From assembly GCF_007290395.2 (NCBI RefSeq), contig NZ_CP041656.2, forward strand, positions 62,001-126,000: 64,000 nucleotides of DNA, given 5' to 3'. Made by a program: the position numbers and the translations under genes. Positions 12,881 through 21,666 of the stretch are shown piece by piece. Numbering within the stretch: position 1 is the stretch's first letter; every line of letters begins with the position of its first letter. The notes under the pieces are model-generated. The model did no database searches. It was not told where the DNA came from and saw only the letters and a program-made list of their open reading frames with translations. The stretch comes from Bradyrhizobium cosmicum (GTDB lineage Bacteria > Pseudomonadota > Alphaproteobacteria > Rhizobiales > Xanthobacteraceae).

Positions 12881-12908
12881 GATTTCGCTGAATTCAATCT
12901 GACTTTGT

Positions 12909-12935
12909 CATGGCCGGGCTTTTGTCCCGGCCATT
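12909..12935. terminator. Hairpin between convergent irr and the SH3 gene
   Basis: A 9-bp perfect stem (ATGGCCGGG 12910-12918, CCCGGCCAT 12926-12934) with a T-containing loop lies between two gene 3' ends. No long T-run follows, so termination is plausible but weak; the sequence also resembles the repeat between fabB and fabI. Confidence 0.55.
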
Positions 12936-12948
12936 GTCGTGTATGGCG

Positions 12949-13479
12949 TCAGTTGACCTGCTCGTCCGAGTAGACGCCCCAAAGGCGCTCCTGCTGGATC
13001 CAGCCGTCAAAGCCGTTGCCGGTGACGCGGCACCAGTTTGCGCTGCACTTCTTCACCTGCGTGACGACGCCGGCCTGGAGCTTTGCTGCAACGGCGCTTT
13101 CGGGGTCGGCCCGGTCGTAAATCGGCGCGAGCTCGTCCTTGTGCTTCATGGTGACGACCGCAGTGCGGCGACCCGACAGCAGCGAATGATAGACCCAGCC
13201 CTCGGCGCCTTCGGAATCGCGCACCCGGCGCCAGTTCTCGAACTCCGCGGTGATTTCGACCGGCAAGCCGGACCGGGTGTAGACCCAGGCCACGTCATTG
13301 TCCTTGGTCGGGCCGGCGCGGACGTTCACGTGATCCGATTTGAGGCTCACATAGCGCGGCACGGGAAGGCCGCTGGCGGTCTGGGGCGTGTTGTCCTTGG
13401 CCGAATGCCCAGGGCTCACCGTGGCGCTCAACCAGGTGCAAACGAGCGCCATCACCGAACAAAAACGCCCCAACGCCAT
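12949..13479 (-). CDS. Exported protein with two bacterial SH3-like domains
   Basis: 176 residues from the ATG at 13479 (MALGRFCSV); a TTG one codon upstream is less likely. AGGAGA lies before the start. A signal peptide ends near residue 27. Two SH3-type beta-barrels follow: the first with SDHVNVRAGPTKDNDVAW and a WVYHSLLSG end, the second with APIYDRADPESAVAAKL, ANWCRVTGNGFDGWI. Such periplasmic SH3 proteins usually bind peptidoglycan or cell-wall peptides; the exact role is unknown. Two cysteines in CSANWC may form a disulfide. Confidence 0.85.
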   Translation of the reverse strand: MALGRFCSVMALVCTWLSATVSPGHSAKDNTPQTASGLPVPRYVSLKSDHVNVRAGPTKDNDVAWVYTRSGLPVEITAEFENWRRVRDSEGAEGWVYHSLLSGRRTAVVTMKHKDELAPIYDRADPESAVAAKLQAGVVTQVKKCSANWCRVTGNGFDGWIQQERLWGVYSDEQVN

Positions 13480-13800
13480 CAACCCGTCTCCTGTGGAAAA
13501 CCTGGCTGAGCCAGGTCCTCACCCAATTCCAAAACCCTGCCGCGCGACCCCCAACCCACCCCACGCGGGTGTTCCCAGGCCCTTTGCCCGTGGTTCTTGT
13601 CTTGGCCCGGCCTTCTGCTAGAGAGGACGGACACTTGAACAACCAGTTTGCCCGATTTTCCGGCCGGAAATGTCGGGAGAGCTTGAAGGGAACGCCGGGG
13701 ACGATACGGCAGTCGCAGTGTCGAACAACCGGGTTAATGAGGCCTCAACGACCGGCCTTTGGCGGCAGAGGCGGCCTGCGGCGCCTCATGAGGGCAGGAC
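13480..13800. other. Intergenic region before the hydroxyacid dehydrogenase gene
   Basis: 321 bases between divergent genes. The left part is C-rich, the right part has short G/C-rich inverted segments (CGGCCTTTGGCGG, GGCGGCCTGCGGCG). I see no gene, RNA or convincing promoter. Confidence 0.4.
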
Positions 13801-14802
13801 ATGTCGGTGAAGAAAAAGCCCCTCGTCGTGGTAACGCGCAAGCTGCCGGACTCGATCGAGACCCGGATGCGCGAGCTGTTCGACGCGCGGATCAATCTCG
13901 AGGACACACCGATGTCGGCCGAGCAGATCGCAGAGGCCGCGCGCACCGCCGATGTGCTGGTTCCCACGGTCACCGATCACATCAGCGCCGACATCGTCAA
14001 CCAGCCCGACTGCAAGCTCCGCCTGATCGCGAATTTCGGCAACGGCGTCGACAATATCGACGTCGAGGCCGCGCATGCCCGCGGCATCACCGTTACCAAC
14101 ACCCCGAAGGTTCTGACCGAAGACACCGCCGACATGACCATGGCGCTGATCCTGGCCGTGCCGCGCCGGATGATCGAGGGCGCCTCGATCCTGACGGAAG
14201 GAAAGCCCTGGGCGGGCTGGTCGCCGACCTGGATGCTCGGCCACCGCATCGGCGGCAAGCGTCTCGGCATCATCGGCATGGGCCGCATCGGCCAGGCGGT
14301 CGCACGCCGTGCCCGCGCCTTCGGCCTGCAGATCCACTATCACAATCGGCGTCCCGTCGCGCCCAAGATCGCCGAAGAACTCGGGGCGACCTATTGGGAA
14401 AGCCTCGACCAGATGCTGGCGCGGATGGACATCATCTCGGTGAACTGTCCGCATACACCGGCGACCTATCATCTGCTCTCGGCGCGGCGGCTGAAGCTGA
14501 TCCGGAAAGACGCCTACATCGTCAACACGGCGCGCGGCGAAGTGACCGACGAAGACACGCTGATCAGGCTGATCGAAGGCGGCGAGATCGCCGGCGCCGG
14601 CCTCGACGTCTATGAGCACGAGCCCGCGGTCAGTCCGAAGCTGGTGCGGCTCGCCAGGGCCGGCAAGGTGACGCTGCTGCCGCATATGGGTTCGGCCACG
14701 ATCGAAGGCCGCGTCGAGATGGGCGAGAAGGTGATCATCAACATCCGCACCTTCCTCGACGCGCACAAGCCGCCGGATCGCGTGCTGCCAAGCATGCTCT
14801 GA
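13801..14802 (+). CDS. D-2-hydroxyacid dehydrogenase, glyoxylate/hydroxypyruvate reductase type
   Basis: 333 residues. NAD(P)-dependent reduction of a 2-ketoacid, probably glyoxylate or hydroxypyruvate, judged from resemblance to GyaR-type enzymes. The Rossmann motif is GIIGMGRIGQAVA. The catalytic Arg lies in NTARGEVTDE, the Glu region in LDVYEHEP and the His in LLPHMGSAT. Substrate-binding NFGNGVDNIDV is also typical. It stands alone on the plus strand. Confidence 0.9.
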   Translation: MSVKKKPLVVVTRKLPDSIETRMRELFDARINLEDTPMSAEQIAEAARTADVLVPTVTDHISADIVNQPDCKLRLIANFGNGVDNIDVEAAHARGITVTNTPKVLTEDTADMTMALILAVPRRMIEGASILTEGKPWAGWSPTWMLGHRIGGKRLGIIGMGRIGQAVARRARAFGLQIHYHNRRPVAPKIAEELGATYWESLDQMLARMDIISVNCPHTPATYHLLSARRLKLIRKDAYIVNTARGEVTDEDTLIRLIEGGEIAGAGLDVYEHEPAVSPKLVRLARAGKVTLLPHMGSATIEGRVEMGEKVIINIRTFLDAHKPPDRVLPSML

Positions 14803-14804
14803 GA

Positions 14805-15716
14805 TTATTTGCTGCGCGTTTCGCGCTTGCGCCAATCCGCAACGAAATCGATGAACGCACGCAGCGCGGGCGGCGTCTGGCGCCGGCTCGGATAGTACAG
14901 GAACGGTCCGGGAAACGGCTCGCACCAGTCTTCCATCAAGCTGACCAGTGCGCCGGATGTCACGGCGTCATGGACGTAGCCATCAAGCGTTGCCCAGATA
15001 CCGACGCCGTCCAGCACGGCGCGCATGGCAAGGCCCATATTGGTCGAGATCAGCTTCGCCGGCGGGTCGACTTTCACGACCTGGCCGCCTTTCTCGAACT
15101 CCAGATCATGCATGACGCCGCTCGAGTAACGGGCGCGGATGCAATCATGGTCGAGCAGGTCCTTTGGATGTTTCGGCCGGCCGCGGCGCGCGATATAATC
15201 GGGCGAAGCGACCACGACATAGCTCTGCGGACCACTCAGCGGGATCGCCACCATGTCCTGCGCGAGATGCTCGCCATAGCGCACGCCCGCATCGTAGCCT
15301 CCACTCACGATGTCGACGAAACCGCTTTCGCTGACGATGTCGAGATCGATCTGCGGATGCGCGCTCAGAAACGGCCCGACCATCGGCGCGAGCACGAGGT
15401 CGACCGCCGGCGGCGGCGCGTTGATGCGCAGGCGGCCGGACGCCACCTCGCGCAGGCCGCGCACCTCGTCCAGTGCGTCGCCGACATCGCGCAGCGCCGG
15501 GGCCACGCGCGACAGCAGCAGCTCGCCCGCCTCGGTCAGCGCGACGCTGCGGGTGGTGCGGTTCATCAGGCGGACGCCGAGGCGCTCCTCCAGATCCCGG
15601 AGCCGCTGGCTAAGGCTCGACACGGACACGCGAATTTCGACCGCGGCACGCCTGAAATTGCGGGTGCGGGCCACCGCCACGAAGGCGTCGAGATCGCGCA
15701 GGTCGGGATCGGTCAT
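14805..15716 (-). CDS. LysR-family transcriptional regulator
   Basis: 303 residues from MTDPDLRDLDAF; the upstream in-frame start at 15740 would add eight atypical residues. N-terminal helix-turn-helix (RTRNFRRAAVEIRVSVSSLSQRL, given here in parts: FRRAAVEIRVS and SSLSQRLRDLEERL), then a LysR effector domain. Divergent from an aldo/keto reductase gene 116 bases away, which is its most likely target. The effector is unknown. Confidence 0.9.
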   Translation of the reverse strand: MTDPDLRDLDAFVAVARTRNFRRAAVEIRVSVSSLSQRLRDLEERLGVRLMNRTTRSVALTEAGELLLSRVAPALRDVGDALDEVRGLREVASGRLRINAPPPAVDLVLAPMVGPFLSAHPQIDLDIVSESGFVDIVSGGYDAGVRYGEHLAQDMVAIPLSGPQSYVVVASPDYIARRGRPKHPKDLLDHDCIRARYSSGVMHDLEFEKGGQVVKVDPPAKLISTNMGLAMRAVLDGVGIWATLDGYVHDAVTSGALVSLMEDWCEPFPGPFLYYPSRRQTPPALRAFIDFVADWRKRETRSK

Positions 15717-15831
15717 TGTTCGATAATGTGAACAAGCCATTCTGGATTGTCCAGCTTATCGGCGCAATCAAGCAGGCGCATATCTCGCCTCGTCACGCGG
15801 CGCCATCAGCCGCCTTTTGAGGAGAGCCATC

Positions 15832-16839
15832 ATGGAACAGCGTAAACTCGGTTCAACGGGCCCGACCGTCTCCGCCCTCGGTCTCGGCTGCATGGGCATG
15901 TCGGAGGTCTATGGCCCCGCCGATCGCGACGAGAGCATCGCCACCGTCCATGCCGCGCTCGATGCCGGCATCACGCTGCTCGACACCGGCGATTTCTACG
16001 CCATGGGCCACAACGAGCTGTTGGTCCGGGAAGCGCTGAAAGGCGTGCCGCGCGAAAAAGTGCAGATCAGCGTCAAGTTCGGCGCGCTGCGCGGCCCTGC
16101 CGGGGAGTTCGCCGGAATGGACACACGGCCGGCTGCCACCAAAAACTTTCTCGCTTATTCGCTGCAGCGGCTCGACACCGATTACGTCGATGTCTACCGT
16201 CCGGCCCGCCTCGATCCCAGCATTCCCATCGAGGAGACCATCGGCGGCCTCGCCGATCTCGTGAAGGCCGGTTACATCAGGCATATCGGCTTATCGGAGG
16301 TGGGCTCAGACACCATCCGCCGCGCGCAGGCGGTGCATCCGATCGCCGATCTGCAGATCGAATATTCGCTGATCGAGCGGGGCATCGAACGCGACATCCT
16401 GAAGACGTGCCGTGAGCTCGGCATCGCCATCACCGCTTATGGCGTACTGGCGCGTGGCCTGATCAGCGGCCATTGGTCGAAGGATAGCGGCAAGACCGGC
16501 AAGGACTACCGGCTGATGACGCCGCGCTTCCAGGGCGCCAACCTCGACGCCAATCTTGCGCTGGTGGAGCAGTTGCGTGCGATCGCCGCCGCGATCGGCG
16601 CGACACCGGCGCAGGTCGCGATCGCCTGGGTCGCGGCGCAGGGCCGGGAGATCGTACCGCTGGTCGGCGCCCGCACCCGCAACCGTCTCACCGAAGCGCT
16701 CGGTGCAACGAAGGTGACGCTGACGCCGGATCACCTCGCGGCACTGGCCAAGGCCTTTCCGCCCGATATCGCCGCCGGCACACGATATGCCGCCGAGCAG
16801 ATGGCGCATCTCGACAGCGAGAAGCCGGCCACCAGGTAA
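15832..16839 (+). CDS. Aldo/keto reductase family protein, catalytic His replaced
   Basis: 335 residues from the ATG at 15832, preceded by GAGGAGAG. (beta/alpha)8 NADPH-dependent oxidoreductase family. Asp51 and Tyr56 (LLDTGDFYAMG) and Lys82 (SVKFGALRG) of the catalytic tetrad are present. Where family members have His (YYQHRVDP), this protein has YRPARLDP, with Ala125 in the His place. Other homologues I recall share this variant, so it looks like a subfamily rather than damage; activity may be altered. Probably controlled by the divergent LysR gene. Confidence 0.88.
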   Translation: MEQRKLGSTGPTVSALGLGCMGMSEVYGPADRDESIATVHAALDAGITLLDTGDFYAMGHNELLVREALKGVPREKVQISVKFGALRGPAGEFAGMDTRPAATKNFLAYSLQRLDTDYVDVYRPARLDPSIPIEETIGGLADLVKAGYIRHIGLSEVGSDTIRRAQAVHPIADLQIEYSLIERGIERDILKTCRELGIAITAYGVLARGLISGHWSKDSGKTGKDYRLMTPRFQGANLDANLALVEQLRAIAAAIGATPAQVAIAWVAAQGREIVPLVGARTRNRLTEALGATKVTLTPDHLAALAKAFPPDIAAGTRYAAEQMAHLDSEKPATR

Positions 16840-16848
16840 CGACGGCGG

Positions 16849-17652
16849 TCAGGTGCGATGGGCGCTGAGATCCGCGACCACAGGCCCATCGCCATTGAGC
16901 GGATTGGCGGGATCGCGCGCGTAGCGCAACGTCTCGAAGCGCATCGCGCGTGCATCGACCATCAGGAGGCGGCCGACCAGGCCGTCGCCGAACCCGACGA
17001 TCTCGCGGATCGCCTCCAGCGCCATCATCGAGCCCATCACGCCCGCAAGCGCGCCCATGACGCCGGCCTCCGCGCAAGCCGGCACCGTGCCGGGCGGCGG
17101 GGCCTCCGGAAACAGGCAGCGATAGGTCGGATTGAATGTTCCGTCGGCGTTCGTCTCATGCGCGCGAATGGTGGTGAGCGAGCCGTCGAAGGTGCCGAGC
17201 GCCGCCGAGATCAGCGGCTTTTTCGCGAAGAAGCAGGCGTCAGAGACCAGATAGCGCGTCGCAAAATTGTCGGAGCCGTCGAGCACGAGATCGTAGTCGC
17301 CGATCAGGCTGAGCGCGTTGTCGGCGTTGAGCCAGGTGGCGTGGCCGACGAAGCGGACATGCGGATTCAGCGCCGCGATCCGCTCGGCCGCGCTCTCGAC
17401 CTTGTGCCGGCCGATGTCGGGCGTCGCGTGGATCACCTGGCGCTGGAGGTTTGACAGCGACACAACGTCGTCATCGACCACGCCGAGCGTGCCGATGCCG
17501 GCGGCAGCCAGATACATCAAAGCGGGCGCACCGAGCCCGCCGGCGCCAATCACCAGCACGGAGGCCCGTTGCAGCGCGGCCTGGCCCGGCCCGCCGACAT
17601 CGCGCAGCACGATATGGCGGGCATAGCGTTCGAGTTCGTCCGCGCTGAGCAT
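16849..17652 (-). CDS. HesA/MoeB/ThiF family adenylyltransferase
   Basis: 267 residues. E1-like enzyme that adenylates the C-terminal Gly of a ubiquitin-like sulfur carrier (MoaD or ThiS). Visible: the nucleotide loop VIGAGGLGAPAL, the Arg-finger region (SLSNLQRQVIH), DGSDNFATRYLVSD, and the candidate catalytic Cys in VPACAEAGVMG. The structural zinc site of E. coli MoeB is missing: PTYRC instead of PCYRC and no C-terminal CxxC (the tail is DPANPLNGDG). Convergent with the aldo/keto reductase. Choice between molybdopterin and thiamine pathways is not possible here, as no moaD or thiS is adjacent. Confidence 0.88.
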   Translation of the reverse strand: MLSADELERYARHIVLRDVGGPGQAALQRASVLVIGAGGLGAPALMYLAAAGIGTLGVVDDDVVSLSNLQRQVIHATPDIGRHKVESAAERIAALNPHVRFVGHATWLNADNALSLIGDYDLVLDGSDNFATRYLVSDACFFAKKPLISAALGTFDGSLTTIRAHETNADGTFNPTYRCLFPEAPPPGTVPACAEAGVMGALAGVMGSMMALEAIREIVGFGDGLVGRLLMVDARAMRFETLRYARDPANPLNGDGPVVADLSAHRT

Positions 17653-17663
17653 CGTCGTCCTTC

Positions 17664-17792
17664 CACATCCCTCCCCTCATGGTGAGGAGGCGCGAAGCGC
17701 CGTCTCGAACCATGAAGGCCCCGCTGCGGCAGCTCGGCCTGCATCCTTCGAGACGCCGCTTACGCGGCTCCTCAGGATGAGGGGCACCACCT
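17664..17792. repeat. Intergenic palindromic repeat upstream of MoeB/ThiF gene
   Basis: The start CCTCCCCTCATGGTGAGGAGG and the end CTCCTCAGGATGAGGGG are complementary in part, with GAAGCGCCGTCTCGAACCATG and CTTCGAGACGCCGCTTACG forming further pairing inside. It looks like a repeat of the mosaic type spread through Bradyrhizobium genomes; no second copy lies in this window. Confidence 0.55.
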
Positions 17793-17869
17793 GAACCACC
17801 CCAATAGTGTTCGCGACCAACGAGATGTGCTTGAATGGCATTGCGTTCAATGGGCTGGCTGGATTTGTC

Positions 17870-19231
17870 ATGAGATCGATGCTTGCGGCAACACTGATGT
17901 TGACTTCTGCCACAGGCGCGAGCGCCCAGATGACGACGCCGCACGTCCCCGGCACAAAGCCCAAGGTGGTCCAGACCGTCCCGATCAAGCCGCCGGCCCT
18001 GCAGACGCCGTCGCAGACGGCGGACGGCATGACGCAGGCGGAACGGCTGTCGCTGCAGTCCGACCTCGCCTGGGTCGGCCAGTATAACGGCGCCATCACC
18101 GGCGACGTCAGCGCGCGCATGGTCGAGGCTATCAAGGAATACCAGAAGCTCAAGGGCGGCAAGCCGACCGGCGTGCTCAATCCGCAGGAGCGTGCCGCGC
18201 TCGCCGAGACTGCGCGGCGGAAGCAGGAGGGCGTCGGCTGGAAACTCGTGACGGAGATGACCAGCGGCGCTCGGCTCGGTATTCCCTCAAAATTGGTGCC
18301 GCAGCAGGCCACCGACGCGAACGGCTCGAAATGGACCTCACCGACAGGAACGGTGCAGGTGCTGCTCAGCCGCCGCAAGGAGCCAAACCCCACCACCGCC
18401 AAGCTCGCCGAGTTCGAGAAGAAGGAGCCGGCCGGACGCAAGGTCGACTACACCGTGGTGAAGCCCGACTTCTTCGTGCTGTCGGGATTGCAGGGCCTGA
18501 AGAAATTCTACGTCCGCGGCACCTTCAAGGGCGACGAGGTCCGCATCATGACGATCCTCTACGACCAGGCGACCGAGAACACCGTCGAGCCGGTCGTGAT
18601 CGCGATGTCGAGCGCCTTCAACGCGTTTCCATCAGGCCCGCAAGCCGGGCCGCCGCCGCGCAAGACCGTCAAATACGGCACCGGCATCGTCGTCAGCGAC
18701 GACGGCGCGATTCTGGCCGACCGCCTCGTCACCGACAGCTGTCTTGCGATCACCATCGCCGGCTACGGCAGCGCCGACCGCCTCGCCGAGGACAAGGAGC
18801 ACGATCTCGCGCTGCTGCACATCTACGGCGCGCGCGGCCTGAAGCCGCTCAGCCTTGCCGGCGGCGCGGCAAAGACGAGCGTCGATATCATCGGCATCGC
18901 CGATCCGCAGAGCCAGGGCGGCGCGGCGGGCGTGTCGAGCCTCAAGGGCGCGCTGGCGCCGGTCACATCAAGCGATTCCGCACTGTCGCCGCCACCGGCG
19001 GTTGGATTTTCCGGTGGCCCCGCGATCGATGGCGACGGCAAGTTCGCGGGCGTCGCACTGCTGAAGCCGGCAATGGTTGCGGGACCTGCGACGGCCGTGC
19101 CGGCCTCACAGGCGGTGATGGTCTCGGCAGAGACCGTGCGTGATTTCCTGAAGGCGAACGATGTCGTTGCGAATGGCACGTCCGCGGACGCGAAAGCCGC
19201 CGTCGTTCGCGTCATCTGCGTACGGAAGTAA
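17870..19231 (+). CDS. Exported peptidoglycan-binding / trypsin-like domain protein, probably inactive protease
   Basis: 453 residues from the ATG at 17870, which starts a good signal peptide ending GASAQ. Residues about 55-115 resemble a peptidoglycan-binding repeat (QSDLAWVGQYNGAITGDV, then MVEAIKEYQK). Residues about 265-440 resemble a trypsin-like fold: GTGIVVSDDGAILADRLV, HDLALLHIYG and VGFSGGPAIDGDG. The Asp (312) and Ser (381) are kept, but the catalytic His position (family TNxHVV) reads ADRLVT, with Leu286. It therefore seems to be a non-catalytic relative. The next gene starts one base after its stop, so the two are probably an operon. Confidence 0.8.
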   Translation: MRSMLAATLMLTSATGASAQMTTPHVPGTKPKVVQTVPIKPPALQTPSQTADGMTQAERLSLQSDLAWVGQYNGAITGDVSARMVEAIKEYQKLKGGKPTGVLNPQERAALAETARRKQEGVGWKLVTEMTSGARLGIPSKLVPQQATDANGSKWTSPTGTVQVLLSRRKEPNPTTAKLAEFEKKEPAGRKVDYTVVKPDFFVLSGLQGLKKFYVRGTFKGDEVRIMTILYDQATENTVEPVVIAMSSAFNAFPSGPQAGPPPRKTVKYGTGIVVSDDGAILADRLVTDSCLAITIAGYGSADRLAEDKEHDLALLHIYGARGLKPLSLAGGAAKTSVDIIGIADPQSQGGAAGVSSLKGALAPVTSSDSALSPPPAVGFSGGPAIDGDGKFAGVALLKPAMVAGPATAVPASQAVMVSAETVRDFLKANDVVANGTSADAKAAVVRVICVRK

Positions 19232-19232
19232 C

Positions 19233-19745
19233 ATGATGCGTCGTCCCATCTCCCTCTCCATCGCAGTGACAGTCGCGCTGATGGGCTTCGCGGCCCGGGC
19301 ACAATCGCCAGCGCTGCCGACGCCGAAGGTCGAGGAGGTGATGGTGAAGGTGGCGCTGCTGACGCTCAATGACGCCAATCTCACCGGCAACTACGATGTC
19401 CTCTATGCGAAAATGGCGAGACCGTTTCGCGAACGCTATTCATCCGGCACGCTGAAGCAGGCCTTCAGGACCTTTGCCGGGCATCACATCGACGCCATCG
19501 CCGGCATGCCGATCGTTGCGACTGAAGACCCGGAGATCAACGACAACGGCGCGCTGTTGTTGCGCGGCTATTTCGACACGACACCCTCGCGGCTGAGTTA
19601 CGAGCTGGATTACGCCGTGTCGGAGGGCGAATGGAAGCTGATCACGATCGACGTCAAGGTGCGATCGATTCAGACCGAAGCAAGCGCAACCGACCTGATC
19701 GCGCGCGCCGCCGCAGACGTAGCGGGCGGCAGCGCGAAAAAATGA
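19233..19745 (+). CDS. Small exported protein of unknown function
   Basis: 170 residues, starting one base after the preceding stop codon. Signal peptide MMRRPISLSIAVTVALMGFA with cleavage near ARAQ. The rest is a compact alpha+beta domain (NLTGNYDVLYAKMARPFRE and WKLITIDVKVRS) that resembles the small periplasmic NTF2-like/DUF4019-type folds in outline, but I cannot assign a family firmly. Being coupled to the peptidoglycan-binding/protease-like protein suggests a joint envelope role. Confidence 0.75.
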   Translation: MMRRPISLSIAVTVALMGFAARAQSPALPTPKVEEVMVKVALLTLNDANLTGNYDVLYAKMARPFRERYSSGTLKQAFRTFAGHHIDAIAGMPIVATEDPEINDNGALLLRGYFDTTPSRLSYELDYAVSEGEWKLITIDVKVRSIQTEASATDLIARAAADVAGGSAKK

Positions 19746-19748
19746 CGC

Positions 19749-21428
19749 TCAGGCGAGCCTGAACCTGATCCCGGCCTTCGCAAGGCCACCGGAGATCCCG
19801 ATCGGCGTGCCGTCCGCGCGCCAGCAGGCGGCGCCGGTCATGGTGCCGTCGTCGTGGAAGGCGATGCCGTTCATGCCGCCGGCAACCGTCGCAACCGGCT
19901 GCACCTCGTGGCCGAGCGCCGCGAGCTTCTTGCGCACGCTCTCCGGCACGGTCTGCTCGACCTCGAGCGCGTTGCCCTCGGTCCAGACCCGCGGGGCCTC
20001 GACCGCTTCCTGCAGACTCATGCCGTGGTCGATCAGATTGACCAGCGCCTGCATCGCGCTCGGGAAGATGCGTTTGCCGCCGGGCAGGCCGAGCGCATAA
20101 CGCAGCTTGCCGTCGCGTACCGCCATCATCGGCGACATCGAGGTCGTCACGCGCTTGCCCGGCGCCAGCGACAGCGCGTGACCCGGACGCGGATCGAACA
20201 GGTTCATGTAGTTGTTGGCGATCGCGCCCAGCCCCGGGATCATGATCTTGGCTCCGAACAGATTGTTGATGGTCTGCGTGGTCGCGACCACGTTGCCGAA
20301 GCTGTCTGCCGCCGTCATGTGCGTGGTGTGCGCGCCTTCGAGCGGCGACACGCCGGCGCTCCAGGCCTGCGCCCGCGACGGATCGATGGCGCGGCGGCGC
20401 TCCTCGGCATAGGCCTTTGACGTCAGCTTCTCCACGGGCACGCCGACATAGTCAGGATCGCCGCTGGCCGCGGCACGATCGGCGAAGGCGATCTTCAGGA
20501 CCTCGGCGAGGTAATGAATCGTCTCCGATGTGCCGAAACCGAGGCCGCCGATGTCATAGCCCTCCAGGATGTTGAGCATCTGCGCGATGTGCACGCCTGA
20601 GGCTGCGGGCGGCGGCGGGCCAAGGATGGTCCAGCCGCGATAGTCGGCACGAATCGGCTGCCGTTCGACGGTCTTGTAGCTGGTGAGATCGTTGCGGCGG
20701 ATGAAGCCGCCGGTCTTCTCCATGTAGTCGGCGAGGATGTCGCCGAGCGGCCCCTCGTAGAGCGCGGTCTCACCGTGATCGGCAATATAACGCAGCGTCT
20801 CGGCATATTCGGCCTGCACGACGCGCTCGCCGACCTTCAGCGGTGCACCGTCGGGCAGATAGATCGCTGAGATCGGCTTGTCCTTGCGCATCTCGGCGGC
20901 GCTCTCGCTGATGCATTCGTGCAAATAGGGAGTCGCTGCATAGCCGCGCGCGGCGTGCTTGATCGCGGGCTGCAAGACGTCGGCGAGACTCATGGTGCCG
21001 AACCTGCGTAGCGTCTCGCACCAGGCCTTCAGCGAGCCCGGCGTGGCAACGGCCTTCGGACCGGTGAGATTTTCGTTGCCAACGGTGTCGAATACGTCAT
21101 GCGCCGAGCCCGGCTTGGAGGTGTAGGTGGTATCGCGCACCGCCGCGGGCACGGTGCTCTGGCCGTCGATGAAGCGATGGCTGCCGTCGGCGAGCCTGAT
21201 ATGCGCCATGCCGCCGCCGATGATGCCGACCATCATCGGCTCGACCACGGTCAGCGTGAACAGGGTGGCGATCGCGGCATCGACGGCATTGCCGCCCGCG
21301 GCCAGCATCTCGGCGCCGGCGCTGGAGGCCAGCGGGTGATTGCTGACCACCATGCCGCGGCTCGAGACCGCCGGCATCTTCTGACAGTCAAAGGTCGTCG
21401 CCGTCCGGTCGCGCCAGTTTTCGCTCAT
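19749..21428 (-). CDS. Gamma-glutamyltransferase family Ntn hydrolase
   Basis: 559 residues. Autoprocessed N-terminal nucleophile enzyme; the new N-terminus would be Thr in GAHTTHMTAADSFGN. Further marks are KRVTTSMSPMMAVRDG and LGLPGGKRIF. No signal peptide is visible, so the protein may be cytosolic, unlike periplasmic E. coli Ggt. The usual VEPxxSGIGGG segment reads VEPMMVGIIGGG. Substrate could be glutathione or another gamma-glutamyl or acyl compound. Confidence 0.9.
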   Translation of the reverse strand: MSENWRDRTATTFDCQKMPAVSSRGMVVSNHPLASSAGAEMLAAGGNAVDAAIATLFTLTVVEPMMVGIIGGGMAHIRLADGSHRFIDGQSTVPAAVRDTTYTSKPGSAHDVFDTVGNENLTGPKAVATPGSLKAWCETLRRFGTMSLADVLQPAIKHAARGYAATPYLHECISESAAEMRKDKPISAIYLPDGAPLKVGERVVQAEYAETLRYIADHGETALYEGPLGDILADYMEKTGGFIRRNDLTSYKTVERQPIRADYRGWTILGPPPPAASGVHIAQMLNILEGYDIGGLGFGTSETIHYLAEVLKIAFADRAAASGDPDYVGVPVEKLTSKAYAEERRRAIDPSRAQAWSAGVSPLEGAHTTHMTAADSFGNVVATTQTINNLFGAKIMIPGLGAIANNYMNLFDPRPGHALSLAPGKRVTTSMSPMMAVRDGKLRYALGLPGGKRIFPSAMQALVNLIDHGMSLQEAVEAPRVWTEGNALEVEQTVPESVRKKLAALGHEVQPVATVAGGMNGIAFHDDGTMTGAACWRADGTPIGISGGLAKAGIRFRLA

Positions 21429-21666
21429 GCCGCTCGTCCTTCCTATTCACGGCGGCGAGCACACCACACGCACGATTACGGGTCCAGTAATGGTACGGAT
21501 TAGCTGGCATTCCCGATTCTGCCATCATTGTTACTGATTCGGACATCCGCGGTCCCCTTGGATCGGGCAGGGCACGTCCTGAGCGAGAAGAGCTCAGCAT
21601 CGAGAAGCGATGCACGTTCGCGTGGCGTTTCCCCAGACCCAAGCACTCCAAAGGATTCATCTTCCA

